A stretch of DNA of 13,001 nucleotides from Acidaminococcaceae bacterium (GCA_017443165.1 JAFSOW010000071.1:1-13001), one strand, 5' to 3'. Shown: positions 1-7,626, counted from the stretch's first letter. Notes: generated by a model not told the origin, from the letters alone. A program made the numbers and translations.

Positions 1-1003
1 GGTCCATCCGTTTGCCCAGGGACTCCGCCAGCAGCTGCACATACCAGGCGCCAAGGCACTGCAGGGTATCACCATAACCCATCAGCACTTCAATATCCGC
101 TCCCAGTTTTTCAGCAGCCAAATATTTCAGGGCCGCATTCAGCAACGCAGGATTGTCCGCCCCTTCGGTTGCAAGGCACAGTTCCGACATCTCCCGGGCG
201 CCTTCCAGCAGGGCGCGGATATCATAGCCTAACGCGGCGCACATCAGAAGACCGGGATTGCTTAAGATGCAGAAACGCCCGCCGATCCCTTCCGGGATAC
301 TGAACGCCGGCCAGTTGTTTTCCTGCGCCAGCCGGAACAGCAGGGACTCTTTCGGATCAAGACCGGTCACCGCCGTCACATCGATGGTAAACCATTCCGG
401 ATGCGCTTTCATGTAGTTCAGCAACGCAGCGAAACTGGTCAGCGGTTCCATGGTGGTACCGGATTTGGAAATCGGCACCAGCTGGATATGCAGCGGATGT
501 TTTACGTGCTGCGCCTGCAGTGTCAGCTGGCGCATCAGGCCCTGTAAAGCCACTCCGTCCACATTATTGCCTGCAAAATAAATCTGCGGATACCCGTTGC
601 GTTCTTTTTTCGGCAGCTGGTTCCAATAGGGTTTTGCCGCCAGATCAAAAATTACCTTATCCCCCAGATAGGACCCGCCGATACCGATAAACACCGCCGC
701 ATCTACGGAATCTTTCCATGACGCTCCCAGTTCTTCGAGACGCTTTACCGAAGCTTCGTCGTTCGGGTTCCCTTCCGCAAGATAGGCCTGACGCGGAAAA
801 TAAACATGTTCCGGCGTCCCGTCCTTGGAAAGATGCGCTTTGGAAAAACCTTCGCTGCGTATCGCCCGTACCGCTTTTACGGCCTGCTCCATGGCAGGCT
901 GCAATGCCTGCAGCGCTTCTTCCGTAACCCGGCCTTCCCCAACCAGGTTCTGATACTGAAACCGGAATCCTTCCCTGATTCCTACACAGCCAGTCAACTT
1001 CAT
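1..1003 (-). CDS. pgi: Glucose-6-phosphate isomerase, C-terminus cut off by the window edge
   Basis: Phosphoglucose isomerase interconverts glucose 6-phosphate and fructose 6-phosphate in the cytoplasm (glycolysis and gluconeogenesis). The first 334 residues are visible; family members of this type are about 450 residues or longer, so the C-terminal part lies outside the window. Family motifs seen: IGIGGSYLG (residues 106-114, first SIS domain), SKSGTT (179-184, phosphate binding), IGGRF (240-244) and AESLGK (326-331), whose Glu matches the catalytic base. The ATG at 1003 follows GGAGGGAGAG, a good ribosome binding site. The gene starts 38 bases after the comF stop with no terminator or promoter that I can see, so it is probably co-transcribed with recD2 and comF. 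One oddity: the residue after GGRF is Cys245, where Ser or Thr is usual in the family signature. Identification is secure; only the downstream end is unknown. Confidence 0.94.
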   Translation of the reverse strand, partial: MKLTGCVGIREGFRFQYQNLVGEGRVTEEALQALQPAMEQAVKAVRAIRSEGFSKAHLSKDGTPEHVYFPRQAYLAEGNPNDEASVKRLEELGASWKDSVDAAVFIGIGGSYLGDKVIFDLAAKPYWNQLPKKERNGYPQIYFAGNNVDGVALQGLMRQLTLQAQHVKHPLHIQLVPISKSGTTMEPLTSFAALLNYMKAHPEWFTIDVTAVTGLDPKESLLFRLAQENNWPAFSIPEGIGGRFCILSNPGLLMCAALGYDIRALLEGAREMSELCLATEGADNPALLNAALKYLAAEKLGADIEVLMGYGDTLQCLGAWYVQLLAESLGKRMD

Positions 1004-1041
1004 CCTCTCTCCCTCCAATTCTTTTTATATATTTTTTGCAT

Positions 1042-1830
1042 TCAACGTATATTTTCAACCGAACCGCAAAAAGCAATCCCTTTTACCGTTTCCGCGCCTG
1101 CTTCTTTCAGCGCAGCCGCAGCAGCGGAAAACGTGGTGCCTGTCGTAAAAATATCGTCCGTCAGCACGATTGATTTACCACGGACATCACAGGTCACTGC
1201 AAAACAGTCCTGCAGGTTACGCCTTCTTTCTTCCGGAGACAGTCCGTACATAGGCAACGTCTTCCGGGTCCGGCAGAGGGTCTGCGTCCAGATTCCCCCA
1301 AATTTCTGTGCCCGGGAGGAAAACAGCGCTTCAGGCAGGTCAAATCCGCGTTCACGCAAGCGTCCGCTGTCTGTCGGTATTCCGCTCCACAGCCAGGATC
1401 CGCATTTCCTAAGGCAAATGTCTTTTTGACAGGTTGCCAGGCTATCTTCTTTTTGACAGAAGGCCTGAACCGTATTTTCTCTATTATACTCTCTTTCTGC
1501 ATTGCACGAAGTTTTTCCTGCATCCGCCAAAAAATTCGTAACAATCCTCTGTCCGGACAAATCCGTCAAAAGCAGTTCCGTTTCTTCAGACAGCCGGTCC
1601 ATCAACTCTTTATCCCGCCCAAATTTGATTTTATGAATTGCTTCTTTAATATGGTTTTCATATGCAAAAAAGAACAGGACTCCGTCCAAACCGTCCATGG
1701 GCGGAAATGCTTTCATCTGCAAAAGTCCTTTCCTGCACTCACGGCACAGGAAACCTGCTTCGATTTCCACACTGCAGCCGTCACAGCAGCGCGGAAGTAC
1801 CAGCTCCTTTATTAACCGGAAAAACAGTAT
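1042..1830 (-). CDS. comF: ComF-family phosphoribosyltransferase-like protein (probable non-ATG start)
   Basis: ComF proteins join an N-terminal zinc finger to a phosphoribosyltransferase fold and are needed for DNA uptake in competent bacteria. Numbering from 1830, Cys15/16, Cys19, Cys29 and Cys32 form a CxxC...CxxC finger. Residues 157-163 (RLRERGF) and a PRPP-loop-like segment, VLTDDIFTTGTT (222-233), are family hallmarks. The first usual start codon is GTG at 1770, but it lies after the first CxxC and has no ribosome binding site. The open frame runs back to a TGA at 1843-1845. An AGGAGG at 1837-1842 sits 6 bases before ATA (1830) and 9 before CTG (1827), so I propose one of these as the start. 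Residues about 94-148 are an insertion with five cysteines, making the protein about 262 residues rather than about 230. It sits between recD2 and pgi, apparently in one operon. Confidence 0.82.
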   Translation of the reverse strand: MLFFRLIKELVLPRCCDGCSVEIEAGFLCRECRKGLLQMKAFPPMDGLDGVLFFFAYENHIKEAIHKIKFGRDKELMDRLSEETELLLTDLSGQRIVTNFLADAGKTSCNAEREYNRENTVQAFCQKEDSLATCQKDICLRKCGSWLWSGIPTDSGRLRERGFDLPEALFSSRAQKFGGIWTQTLCRTRKTLPMYGLSPEERRRNLQDCFAVTCDVRGKSIVLTDDIFTTGTTFSAAAAALKEAGAETVKGIAFCGSVENIR

Positions 1831-1906
1831 ACTCTCCCTCCTTCACGTATTGGCCCCGTCTATTTGCCGGGAAGCGCACTAACCTGCGAAACTGTTATCC
1901 CGCCTG

Positions 1907-4057
1907 TCATAAATCCCCGCTTTCCTGCAGCCGTTCTTTCAGCAGCGAATAGCGGCGCCTTGTCCGGTCGTTGGCCACAGCAGTCTGCAACGCCGTTTTT
2001 GTCCCCACCAGTTCGACTTTTTCCCTGGCCCGCGTCACAGCCGTATACAGCAGGTTCCGCTGCAGCATGATATAATGCCCGGGCACAAGGGCCAGGACAA
2101 CGCGGGAATATTCGCTTCCCTGGGATTTATGGACACTCATGGCATAAGCCAGCTGCAACTCTTCGCTTTCGCCTTCCCCATAGGTCACATATTCCCCATC
2201 CGGACGCTCGGGATACCAGACCTTAACGGTATTTCCTGAAATGTTTTCAATCTGCCCGATATCCCCGTTATAAACATCTTTTTCATAATTGTTGCGGATC
2301 TGCATCACCTTATCCCCCACGCGCAGTGCCACGCCACCGGGCTGCCGGATTTCTTCTTTCCGCGAAGAGGGAGGATTGACACGGTCCTGCAGCAGGCTGT
2401 TCAGGTTCTGTACACCGCAGGGGCCCTTATGCATCGGGGACAGGATCTGCAATGACTGCCATCCGCCACCTTTTGTTGCTTCCGCATATAAATCCGTAAT
2501 ATATGCAGCAGCCAGTTCCTCGTCCGCAAACTCTGTCAGGGAAAAATCGCTGTCCGCTGCGCACTCCGGAATCAGACCCCTGTTGATGCGGTGTGCATTG
2601 CGTACAATCGGACTGACCTCCGCCTGCCGGAATACTTCATGCAGACGGGCTACCGGCATTTTACCGCATTGGATAATATCTTTCAGCACCGATCCCGGTC
2701 CCACGGAAGGCAGCTGATCCACATCTCCCACCAGTATCAGGCGGCAGCCTAACGGCAGCGCTTCCAGCAGGTGATAAAAAAGGTAAATGTCAAGCATGGA
2801 CGCTTCGTCCACAATAACAGCCTGCGCTTCCAGCAAATCGCCGGCATTCTTGCCAAACTCCCCTGTAACAGTATACTCCAGCAGACGGTGCACCGTCTGG
2901 GCTTTATCCCCCGCAGCCATCTCCAGCCGCCGGGCCGCCCTGCCGGTAGGCGCTGCCAGCAAAACGGTGCAGCCCGCCCGTTTCAGTACAGAAAGGATGC
3001 CCTTGATTATCGTTGTCTTACCTGTGCCGGGGCCCCCGGTCAAAGCAAACACTCCATACTTTAACGAAGAACGGATGGCGTCCTTCTGGGCTTCCGCCAG
3101 TTCGATACCGGCTTCCGCTTCCCAGTCGCCGATAATTTTTTCCACATGGACTTTTCCCAGGCTGTCAGGATGGTCCCGCAACGCGCGGAGCATGCGCGCG
3201 GTTCCGGTTTCAGCCCGGTACAGGTATTCCGGATAAATAAACCGCTGACCGCCCCAGTCTTCCGTCCGGAGCTGGCCATTGGCAATCATTTTGTGAAAAA
3301 CGGTTTCCACATCTGCAAAGTCTGTTTGTAAAACCTGTCCCGCATACCGCAGCAATTCTTCTTCCGGGACACAGGTATGCCCGCCGGAAGCAGCCAGCGT
3401 TAACGCGTAGCCGATCCCCGCCCGGACACGCTCTTCCGATGCCGGCTCAAAGCCCAGTGACAAGGCGATCCTGTCTGCTGTTTTAAAGCCGATTCCGTCA
3501 ATATCCGTAATCAGGCTGTAGGGATTCGCTTTGATCCGGGTAATCGCCGTATCGCCATAGGCAAGCTGTAATTTTGCCGCGTAATTGCCGCTTACCCCGT
3601 TTTCTTCCAGAAACAGCATCAGTTCCCGTAAATCAGAAATCGTATTGTAGGCTTCGCCGATGCTTTTCGCTTTTTTGGCGCCGATCCCCGAAACTTCCGC
3701 CAGACGTTCCGGTGCTTTTCCCAATATGTCCAGCGTGTCCTTGCCGAAATGCGCAACAATACGGGAAGCCATAGCTTTACCGATGCCTTTTACGGCCCCG
3801 CTGGCCAGAAAACGCTCCATCCCTTCTGCCGAACCCGGTTTGAGCGACTGGTACCCGGTAACACTGAACTGCCGGCCGAAACGCGCATGCTGCGTCCACT
3901 CACCACGGGCCCGTATCATTTCCCCCATAAACGGAGCCGGCCCCTTATATACCGTTGTGACCAGGCCAAGCGAAGCGCACTTTGTCCTGAACACACAAAA
4001 CTGCCTGTCATCGCTTTGAAATATTATATTTTCGACGGTGCCTTCAATCGTTTCCAT
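1907..4057 (-). CDS. recD2: RecD2-type ATP-dependent DNA helicase
   Basis: A superfamily 1B 5'-to-3' DNA helicase of the RecD2 class, which works without RecBC and is linked to repair and replication-fork maintenance. The protein is 716 residues from ATG 4057, the normal RecD2 length. The N-terminal half has an OB-like start and three helix-hairpin-helix-like GIG segments near residues 90-95, 124-127 and 187-190. The motor domains show Walker A GGPGTGKTT (341-349), Walker B VDEAS (416-420), VGDVDQLPSVG (443-453), VHKSQGSE (642-649) and YTAVTRARE (671-679). An in-frame ATG at 4072 would add five residues, but it has no ribosome binding site and lies only about 13 bases from the predicted transcription start. 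ATG 4057 follows GAGG at 6 bases, and the protein then begins with the usual METIEGTVENIIF-like strand. It heads a likely recD2-comF-pgi operon. The family assignment is secure. Confidence 0.95.
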   Translation of the reverse strand: METIEGTVENIIFQSDDRQFCVFRTKCASLGLVTTVYKGPAPFMGEMIRARGEWTQHARFGRQFSVTGYQSLKPGSAEGMERFLASGAVKGIGKAMASRIVAHFGKDTLDILGKAPERLAEVSGIGAKKAKSIGEAYNTISDLRELMLFLEENGVSGNYAAKLQLAYGDTAITRIKANPYSLITDIDGIGFKTADRIALSLGFEPASEERVRAGIGYALTLAASGGHTCVPEEELLRYAGQVLQTDFADVETVFHKMIANGQLRTEDWGGQRFIYPEYLYRAETGTARMLRALRDHPDSLGKVHVEKIIGDWEAEAGIELAEAQKDAIRSSLKYGVFALTGGPGTGKTTIIKGILSVLKRAGCTVLLAAPTGRAARRLEMAAGDKAQTVHRLLEYTVTGEFGKNAGDLLEAQAVIVDEASMLDIYLFYHLLEALPLGCRLILVGDVDQLPSVGPGSVLKDIIQCGKMPVARLHEVFRQAEVSPIVRNAHRINRGLIPECAADSDFSLTEFADEELAAAYITDLYAEATKGGGWQSLQILSPMHKGPCGVQNLNSLLQDRVNPPSSRKEEIRQPGGVALRVGDKVMQIRNNYEKDVYNGDIGQIENISGNTVKVWYPERPDGEYVTYGEGESEELQLAYAMSVHKSQGSEYSRVVLALVPGHYIMLQRNLLYTAVTRAREKVELVGTKTALQTAVANDRTRRRYSLLKERLQESGDL

Positions 4058-4091
4058 GCAAGCCCTCTGCATCTTATTTATTATTGATACT

Positions 4092-4100
4092 ATTATATCA
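4092..4100 (-). promoter_or_regulatory. Extended -10 promoter for recD2
   Basis: The minus strand reads TGATATAAT, a TGN extended -10. No good -35 lies at 16-18 bases. The predicted transcription start is near 4085, which leaves a leader of about 28 bases to ATG 4057. This supports 4057 over 4072 as the start of recD2. Confidence 0.55.
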
Positions 4101-4135
4101 CATATGCATATTCGTTTTTATTATACTTTCTTATT

Positions 4136-4164
4136 TTGACAAGCTTATACACCTCTGTTATAAT
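4136..4164 (+). promoter_or_regulatory. Consensus sigma-A promoter for the SpeD-like gene
   Basis: TTGACA (4136-4141) and TATAAT (4159-4164) are separated by exactly 17 bases, and TG precedes the -10 by one base (4156-4157). All twelve core positions match consensus. Transcription should start near 4171, giving a leader of about 83 bases before the TTG start. The leader holds no riboswitch or attenuator that I can recognise. Such a promoter predicts strong, possibly unregulated transcription. Confidence 0.85.
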
Positions 4165-4253
4165 TATAAAGCACTACACTATTTCAAAAGTAGCAGAAAA
4201 CACAGAACGGGCAGGGTAATCCGCGCCGGCAGTTTTAAAAAGGAGACTTTATT

Positions 4254-4706
4254 TTGAAATCAGGATTATTAGTAGCTGCCGACCTGTACGGCTGCGCGGA
4301 AGATGCGCTGGTGCAGGAGGCTTTAAAAAAAGTTCTGGAAGATTATGCGGAAAAAAACTCCATGCACATGCAAAGCGTACGTGTAGAACGGGAAAATGAA
4401 ACCAGTTACGGTATTTACAGCATTTGTAAAGCCGGTCATATCATCCTGCACGTGAACATGGAAAAAGGGTTTGTCGCCATAGACGGTTTTTCCTGCAGCG
4501 AAAATGCCGATCCGGAAAAAATGGTACGGGAACTCTGCAGTTTTCTTGCCCCTGATAAAATGAAACTGACCTATGTTGACCGGGGCGATTTCGGCAAAAA
4601 GGCTGACATGAAACCGCGGCACCGCAACAAGTCCCGTAAAATTGCCCAGATGCGCAACATGACCAAACGTTTCGGGAAACTTCTGATAAAGCCGAAATCT
4701 TTATAA
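4254..4706 (+). CDS. SpeD-like protein (S-adenosylmethionine decarboxylase fold) lacking the pyruvoyl-forming serine
   Basis: 150 residues, starting at TTG 4254 with AGGAG 8 bases upstream. Residues 1-111 resemble bacterial class 1B S-adenosylmethionine decarboxylase, a proenzyme that cleaves itself before a serine to make a pyruvoyl cofactor for polyamine synthesis. Conserved here: the VAADLYGC start (7-14), GHIILH (61-66, for SHLTIH), KGFVAIDGFSC (71-81, for the YGYAAIDLFTC-like strand) and ADPEK (85-89). By recalled comparison with the Thermotoga enzyme, His66 (for His68) and Cys81 (for Cys83) are kept, but the cleavage serine (Ser63) is Gly61 and its preceding Glu is Ala60. It should therefore not form pyruvoyl by the known route. 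Residues 111-150 are a basic tail with 14 Lys/Arg and 2 Asp. The gene stands alone, with its own promoter and terminator and no speE neighbour. The function is unknown; it may be non-enzymatic or a different enzyme. Confidence 0.72.
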   Translation: MKSGLLVAADLYGCAEDALVQEALKKVLEDYAEKNSMHMQSVRVERENETSYGIYSICKAGHIILHVNMEKGFVAIDGFSCSENADPEKMVRELCSFLAPDKMKLTYVDRGDFGKKADMKPRHRNKSRKIAQMRNMTKRFGKLLIKPKSL

Positions 4707-4746
4707 GTGATATGCTCCCAAATCAACAACTATTTATAAATGCAAC

Positions 4747-4786
4747 AGAGCCGGACAGCAATGCCCGGCTCTTTATTTTTGTTTTT
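4747..4786 (+). terminator. Intrinsic terminator of the SpeD-like gene
   Basis: AGAGCCGG (4747-4754) pairs with CCGGCTCT (4765-4772) around a 10-base loop, followed by TTATTTTTGTTTTT. It lies about 40 bases after the stop at 4706. The reverse strand has no T-run after the hairpin, so it probably works only for the plus strand. Confidence 0.88.
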
Positions 4787-4835
4787 ATGGTGAAATTAAA
4801 AGAAAAATCTCAGAGAAACGCTATGTTCTGTTGCG

Positions 4836-5306
4836 TCAGTTCCCGCGGTAACTCATAAAAGCCTGGTCCCCGTATTTTACGATCACGTTCCATAAAACGG
4901 TGCCCTTACGGATATCCAGCTTATCCACATTGTTAACCATGGCGCTGCCCTGGATCGGCAATATAGTTCTGTTATAAATCACATGATGGACATAATAGAG
5001 CTCGGAAGCTTTAACATCAAACTGGATCATGCCTTTTTCATCGGCATAAGCTTCCTGCCCTTTTTCCTTTGTCGTGTTATACAGCATGATAACTCCCGGC
5101 AGCGGCGCGTTATCCCGGGTCATGAACTGGAAAACAATTTTCGCCGTACCTTGTTTGCGAATCGCCTGGGCTTCTTTCACATAATGGTTTTTATAAGGAT
5201 TCTCGTCGCTGGGCGCCGCAAACGCAACCACGGATAATGAAGTGATAAACACCGTCAGCAAACTGACTAACAGCAAAGAAACTTTTTCATGAGAAGACCT
5301 CCACAA
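4836..5306 (-). CDS. Small secreted protein of unknown function, start apparently frameshifted
   Basis: I do not recognise a family. The frame encodes a hydrophobic signal segment (VSLLLVSLLTVFITSLSVV) ending in AFA-AP, a likely signal peptidase I site. About 125 mature residues follow, rich in short hydrophobic and polar stretches that suggest a beta-sandwich of the carboxypeptidase-regulatory or CnaB type; that is only an impression. The open frame can be extended to TTG 5306, but that codon has no ribosome binding site. Instead GGAGG (5298-5302) is 7 bases before ATG 5290, which is in another frame and reads only MKKFLCC before a stop. One extra A in the A5 run at 5283-5287, or a -1 slip, would give MKKVSLLLV..., a normal signal peptide start. 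The gene is transcribed alone from the promoter near 5385. It is either intact through slippage, a recent pseudogene, or affected by a sequence error. Confidence 0.6.
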   Translation of the reverse strand: MWRSSHEKVSLLLVSLLTVFITSLSVVAFAAPSDENPYKNHYVKEAQAIRKQGTAKIVFQFMTRDNAPLPGVIMLYNTTKEKGQEAYADEKGMIQFDVKASELYYVHHVIYNRTILPIQGSAMVNNVDKLDIRKGTVLWNVIVKYGDQAFMSYRGN

Positions 5307-5342
5307 TAATTATTATTCTAAAATGATTGAAAACAGAATAAA

Positions 5343-5356
5343 AACAGTTCACTGTT
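5343..5356. repeat. Inverted repeat in the leader of the secreted-protein gene
   Basis: AACAGT-TC-ACTGTT is a perfect 6+2+6 palindrome, about 20-30 bases downstream of the predicted transcription start. As RNA on the minus strand it gives a 5-bp stem with loop UGAA followed by TTTTTATTCTGTTTT. It could be an operator or a weak terminator for pyrR read-through. I cannot decide between these. Confidence 0.4.
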
Positions 5357-5381
5357 CCAATTAACAGGCTCTGTGAAAATT

Positions 5382-5390
5382 ATTATAACA
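5382..5390 (-). promoter_or_regulatory. Extended -10 promoter for the secreted-protein gene
   Basis: The minus strand reads TGTTATAAT, a TGN extended -10. No good -35 is visible at 16-18 bases (the 17-base position reads ATATTC). It lies about 75 bases upstream of the GGAGG ribosome binding site. Confidence 0.5.
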
Positions 5391-5433
5391 CACCGGAACG
5401 CAATGAATATGAAAAAAATGAAAACAAATCTTT

Positions 5434-6063
<630 letters not shown>

Positions 6064-6123
6064 TCAGAATTCAATATGCCGGAATGATCCCACAACCGTT
6101 AACAGAAATGAATCAGTGTTTCC

Positions 6124-7155
6124 TTAAAACTGTCCGTTATGCAGGCGGGTTAAAATTTTTTGCATGTCCTCCGGCAAAGGCGCTTCAAAATGCATCGGTT
6201 TCCCTGTCCGCGGATGGATAAAATCCAGCGTCCGGGAATGGAGCGCCTGCCCTTTTATGGAAAAAGGTGTCTTCATGGGAGAATATTTGGGATCCCCTAC
6301 CAGCGGGTAGCCCAGATGTTCCATATGGAGACGGATCTGGTGGGTCCGTCCGGTCTTCAGCCTGCACAACACCACGGTAAAGCGTCCAAACCGTTCCAGC
6401 ACCTCATACTCCGTAATGGCTTCGCGTCCGCCTTCCGTAACCACAGCCATCCGTTTCCTGTCATTTTTGTCCCTGTCCATCCGGGTTTCAATCAGTCCCC
6501 TGTCCGCTTTTACATTACCGCGGACAACACACAGGTACGTCCGCTTCGCCGTTTTATCCTGAATCTGTTTGGACAGGGATACATGGGCGTCGTCGTTCTT
6601 CGCGACAATCATGATGCCGCTGGTATCCTTATCCAGCCGGTGCACGATGCCGGGACGGATCACACCGTTGATCCCCGACAGATTCCGGCAGTGAAACAAC
6701 AGCGCATTGACCAGCGTGCCTGTGTAATGCCCCGGCGCCGGATGCACCACCATGCCCCTGGGTTTATTGAGAACAATCACGTCGTCATCTTCATATATGA
6801 TGTCCAGCGGAATGTTTTCCGGCTCTGCCTCCAGCGGCACAGGCCTGGGCAGTACTACCTGAAAAACATCTCCTGCCTTAACCTTATAATTCGGTTTGAT
6901 CTGCTTATTTCCTTTGCAGACGCGGCCTTCATTCAGCAATATCTGGACATGGGAACGTGTATTTTCCAGAATCTCAGCAAAAAACACATCCGCCCGCTTT
7001 CCGGAATCAGCCCCGTCTGCAGTCACTTCGCGTATATCTTCCGTATCCGGCGCAGCTATATCCGGCTCCTCTCCGGCGTCGTCCCAGACACCACCGGCAA
7101 CCGGAACATCCGCTTCGTTTAATTGTCCAGAAATCCGTTCAGCAGCATTCCCCAT
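6124..7155 (-). CDS. rluD: RluD-family 23S rRNA pseudouridine synthase
   Basis: RluA/RluD-family enzymes isomerise uridines in large-subunit rRNA. The protein is 343 residues from ATG 7155. An S4 RNA-binding domain spans about residues 52-100 (GKRADVFFAEIL, NEGRVCKGNK, KAGDVFQV). The catalytic domain follows, with HRLDKDTSG (172-180, Asp175 the expected nucleophile), RTHQIRLH (270-277) and GYPLVGDPKY (282-291). The first 50 residues are an acidic extension that most RluD proteins lack. ATG 7155 has AGGA 8 bases upstream and overlaps the end of lspA by 37 bases. An ATG at 7179 in the same frame has no ribosome binding site. The order lspA-rluD-pyrR is the same as in Bacillus (lspA-ylyB-pyrR), which suggests one operon with coupled translation. 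The exact rRNA target among RluC/RluD-type sites cannot be told from the sequence. Confidence 0.93.
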   Translation of the reverse strand: MGNAAERISGQLNEADVPVAGGVWDDAGEEPDIAAPDTEDIREVTADGADSGKRADVFFAEILENTRSHVQILLNEGRVCKGNKQIKPNYKVKAGDVFQVVLPRPVPLEAEPENIPLDIIYEDDDVIVLNKPRGMVVHPAPGHYTGTLVNALLFHCRNLSGINGVIRPGIVHRLDKDTSGIMIVAKNDDAHVSLSKQIQDKTAKRTYLCVVRGNVKADRGLIETRMDRDKNDRKRMAVVTEGGREAITEYEVLERFGRFTVVLCRLKTGRTHQIRLHMEHLGYPLVGDPKYSPMKTPFSIKGQALHSRTLDFIHPRTGKPMHFEAPLPEDMQKILTRLHNGQF

Positions 7156-7562
7156 AAAATCAGTCCTACCCCTACGCATATGGCAATATCCGCAACATTA
7201 AACACCGGCCAGACACGAAAATCAAAAAAGTCGATGACCTGCCCGGTCTGTGCCCTGTCCCAAAGGTTTCCCAACGTGCCGCCCAGAAACAAAGCCGTTC
7301 CGGCGCGTGTCCGCCAGCCTTCCGCCAGAATATCTTTCCGCATCCACCAGATCGCGGCAACAGCCACTATACCGATAACCAGAAAAAACGTCCGGTTATG
7401 GGGCAGCATGCCAAAAGCGGCGCCCGGATTCAAAACATACGTAAGATGGAAAATGTTTTCAAAAACGGGAATGCTTTCGCCTTCCGTCATTTTTGAAACC
7501 ACAGCCAGCTTGGTGACCCGGTCCAGGAACAGCACCAGCAGCGATAACCATAATAAAATCAT
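7119..7562 (-). CDS. lspA: Lipoprotein signal peptidase (signal peptidase II)
   Basis: LspA is an inner-membrane aspartic protease that removes signal peptides from diacylglyceryl-modified prolipoproteins. At 147 residues it has the usual size, with four hydrophobic segments. The conserved residues are present: DRVTK (14-18), LNPGAAFG (44-51), GGTLGNLWDR (94-103), VIDFFDF (109-115) and FNVAD (121-125). Asp111 and Asp125 match the catalytic pair of the family, and Asn45, Asn99, Arg103 and Asn122 match its other invariant positions. The ATG at 7562 follows GGGAG at 5 bases. It is the first gene of the lspA-rluD-pyrR unit, with a promoter at 7627-7655 and a hairpin in the leader (7591-7612). Confidence 0.97.
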   Translation of the reverse strand: MILLWLSLLVLFLDRVTKLAVVSKMTEGESIPVFENIFHLTYVLNPGAAFGMLPHNRTFFLVIGIVAVAAIWWMRKDILAEGWRTRAGTALFLGGTLGNLWDRAQTGQVIDFFDFRVWPVFNVADIAICVGVGLILWGMLLNGFLDN

Positions 7563-7590
7563 AGCGGCTCCCAGAATTCTTTTCGGAAAC

Positions 7591-7612
7591 TGCTGCGAAG
7601 TTTATCGCAGCA
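7591..7612 (-). other. Hairpin in the lspA leader
   Basis: TGCTGCGA and TCGCAGCA form a perfect 8-bp stem with a 6-base loop, between the predicted transcription start (near 7620) and the lspA ribosome binding site. No T-run follows, so it is not a terminator. It could stabilise the mRNA 5' end or be a protein-binding site. Confidence 0.55.
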
Positions 7613-7626
7613 AATCCTTATACAGT

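Noticed and set aside
657..1076. Minus-strand frame of 139 codons across the comF-pgi junction
   Set aside because: It overlaps the start of pgi in another frame, is rich in Gly, Arg and Ser, and has no motif. The isomerase frame is clear.
4171..4253. Riboswitch in the leader of the SpeD-like gene
   Set aside because: The leader has a few short pairings but no SAM or preQ1 core that I recognise, and no alternative terminator.
6160..7122. Open frame of 320 codons on the plus strand opposite rluD
   Set aside because: Antisense shadow with no family motifs; the RluD and LspA motifs fix the minus strand as coding.
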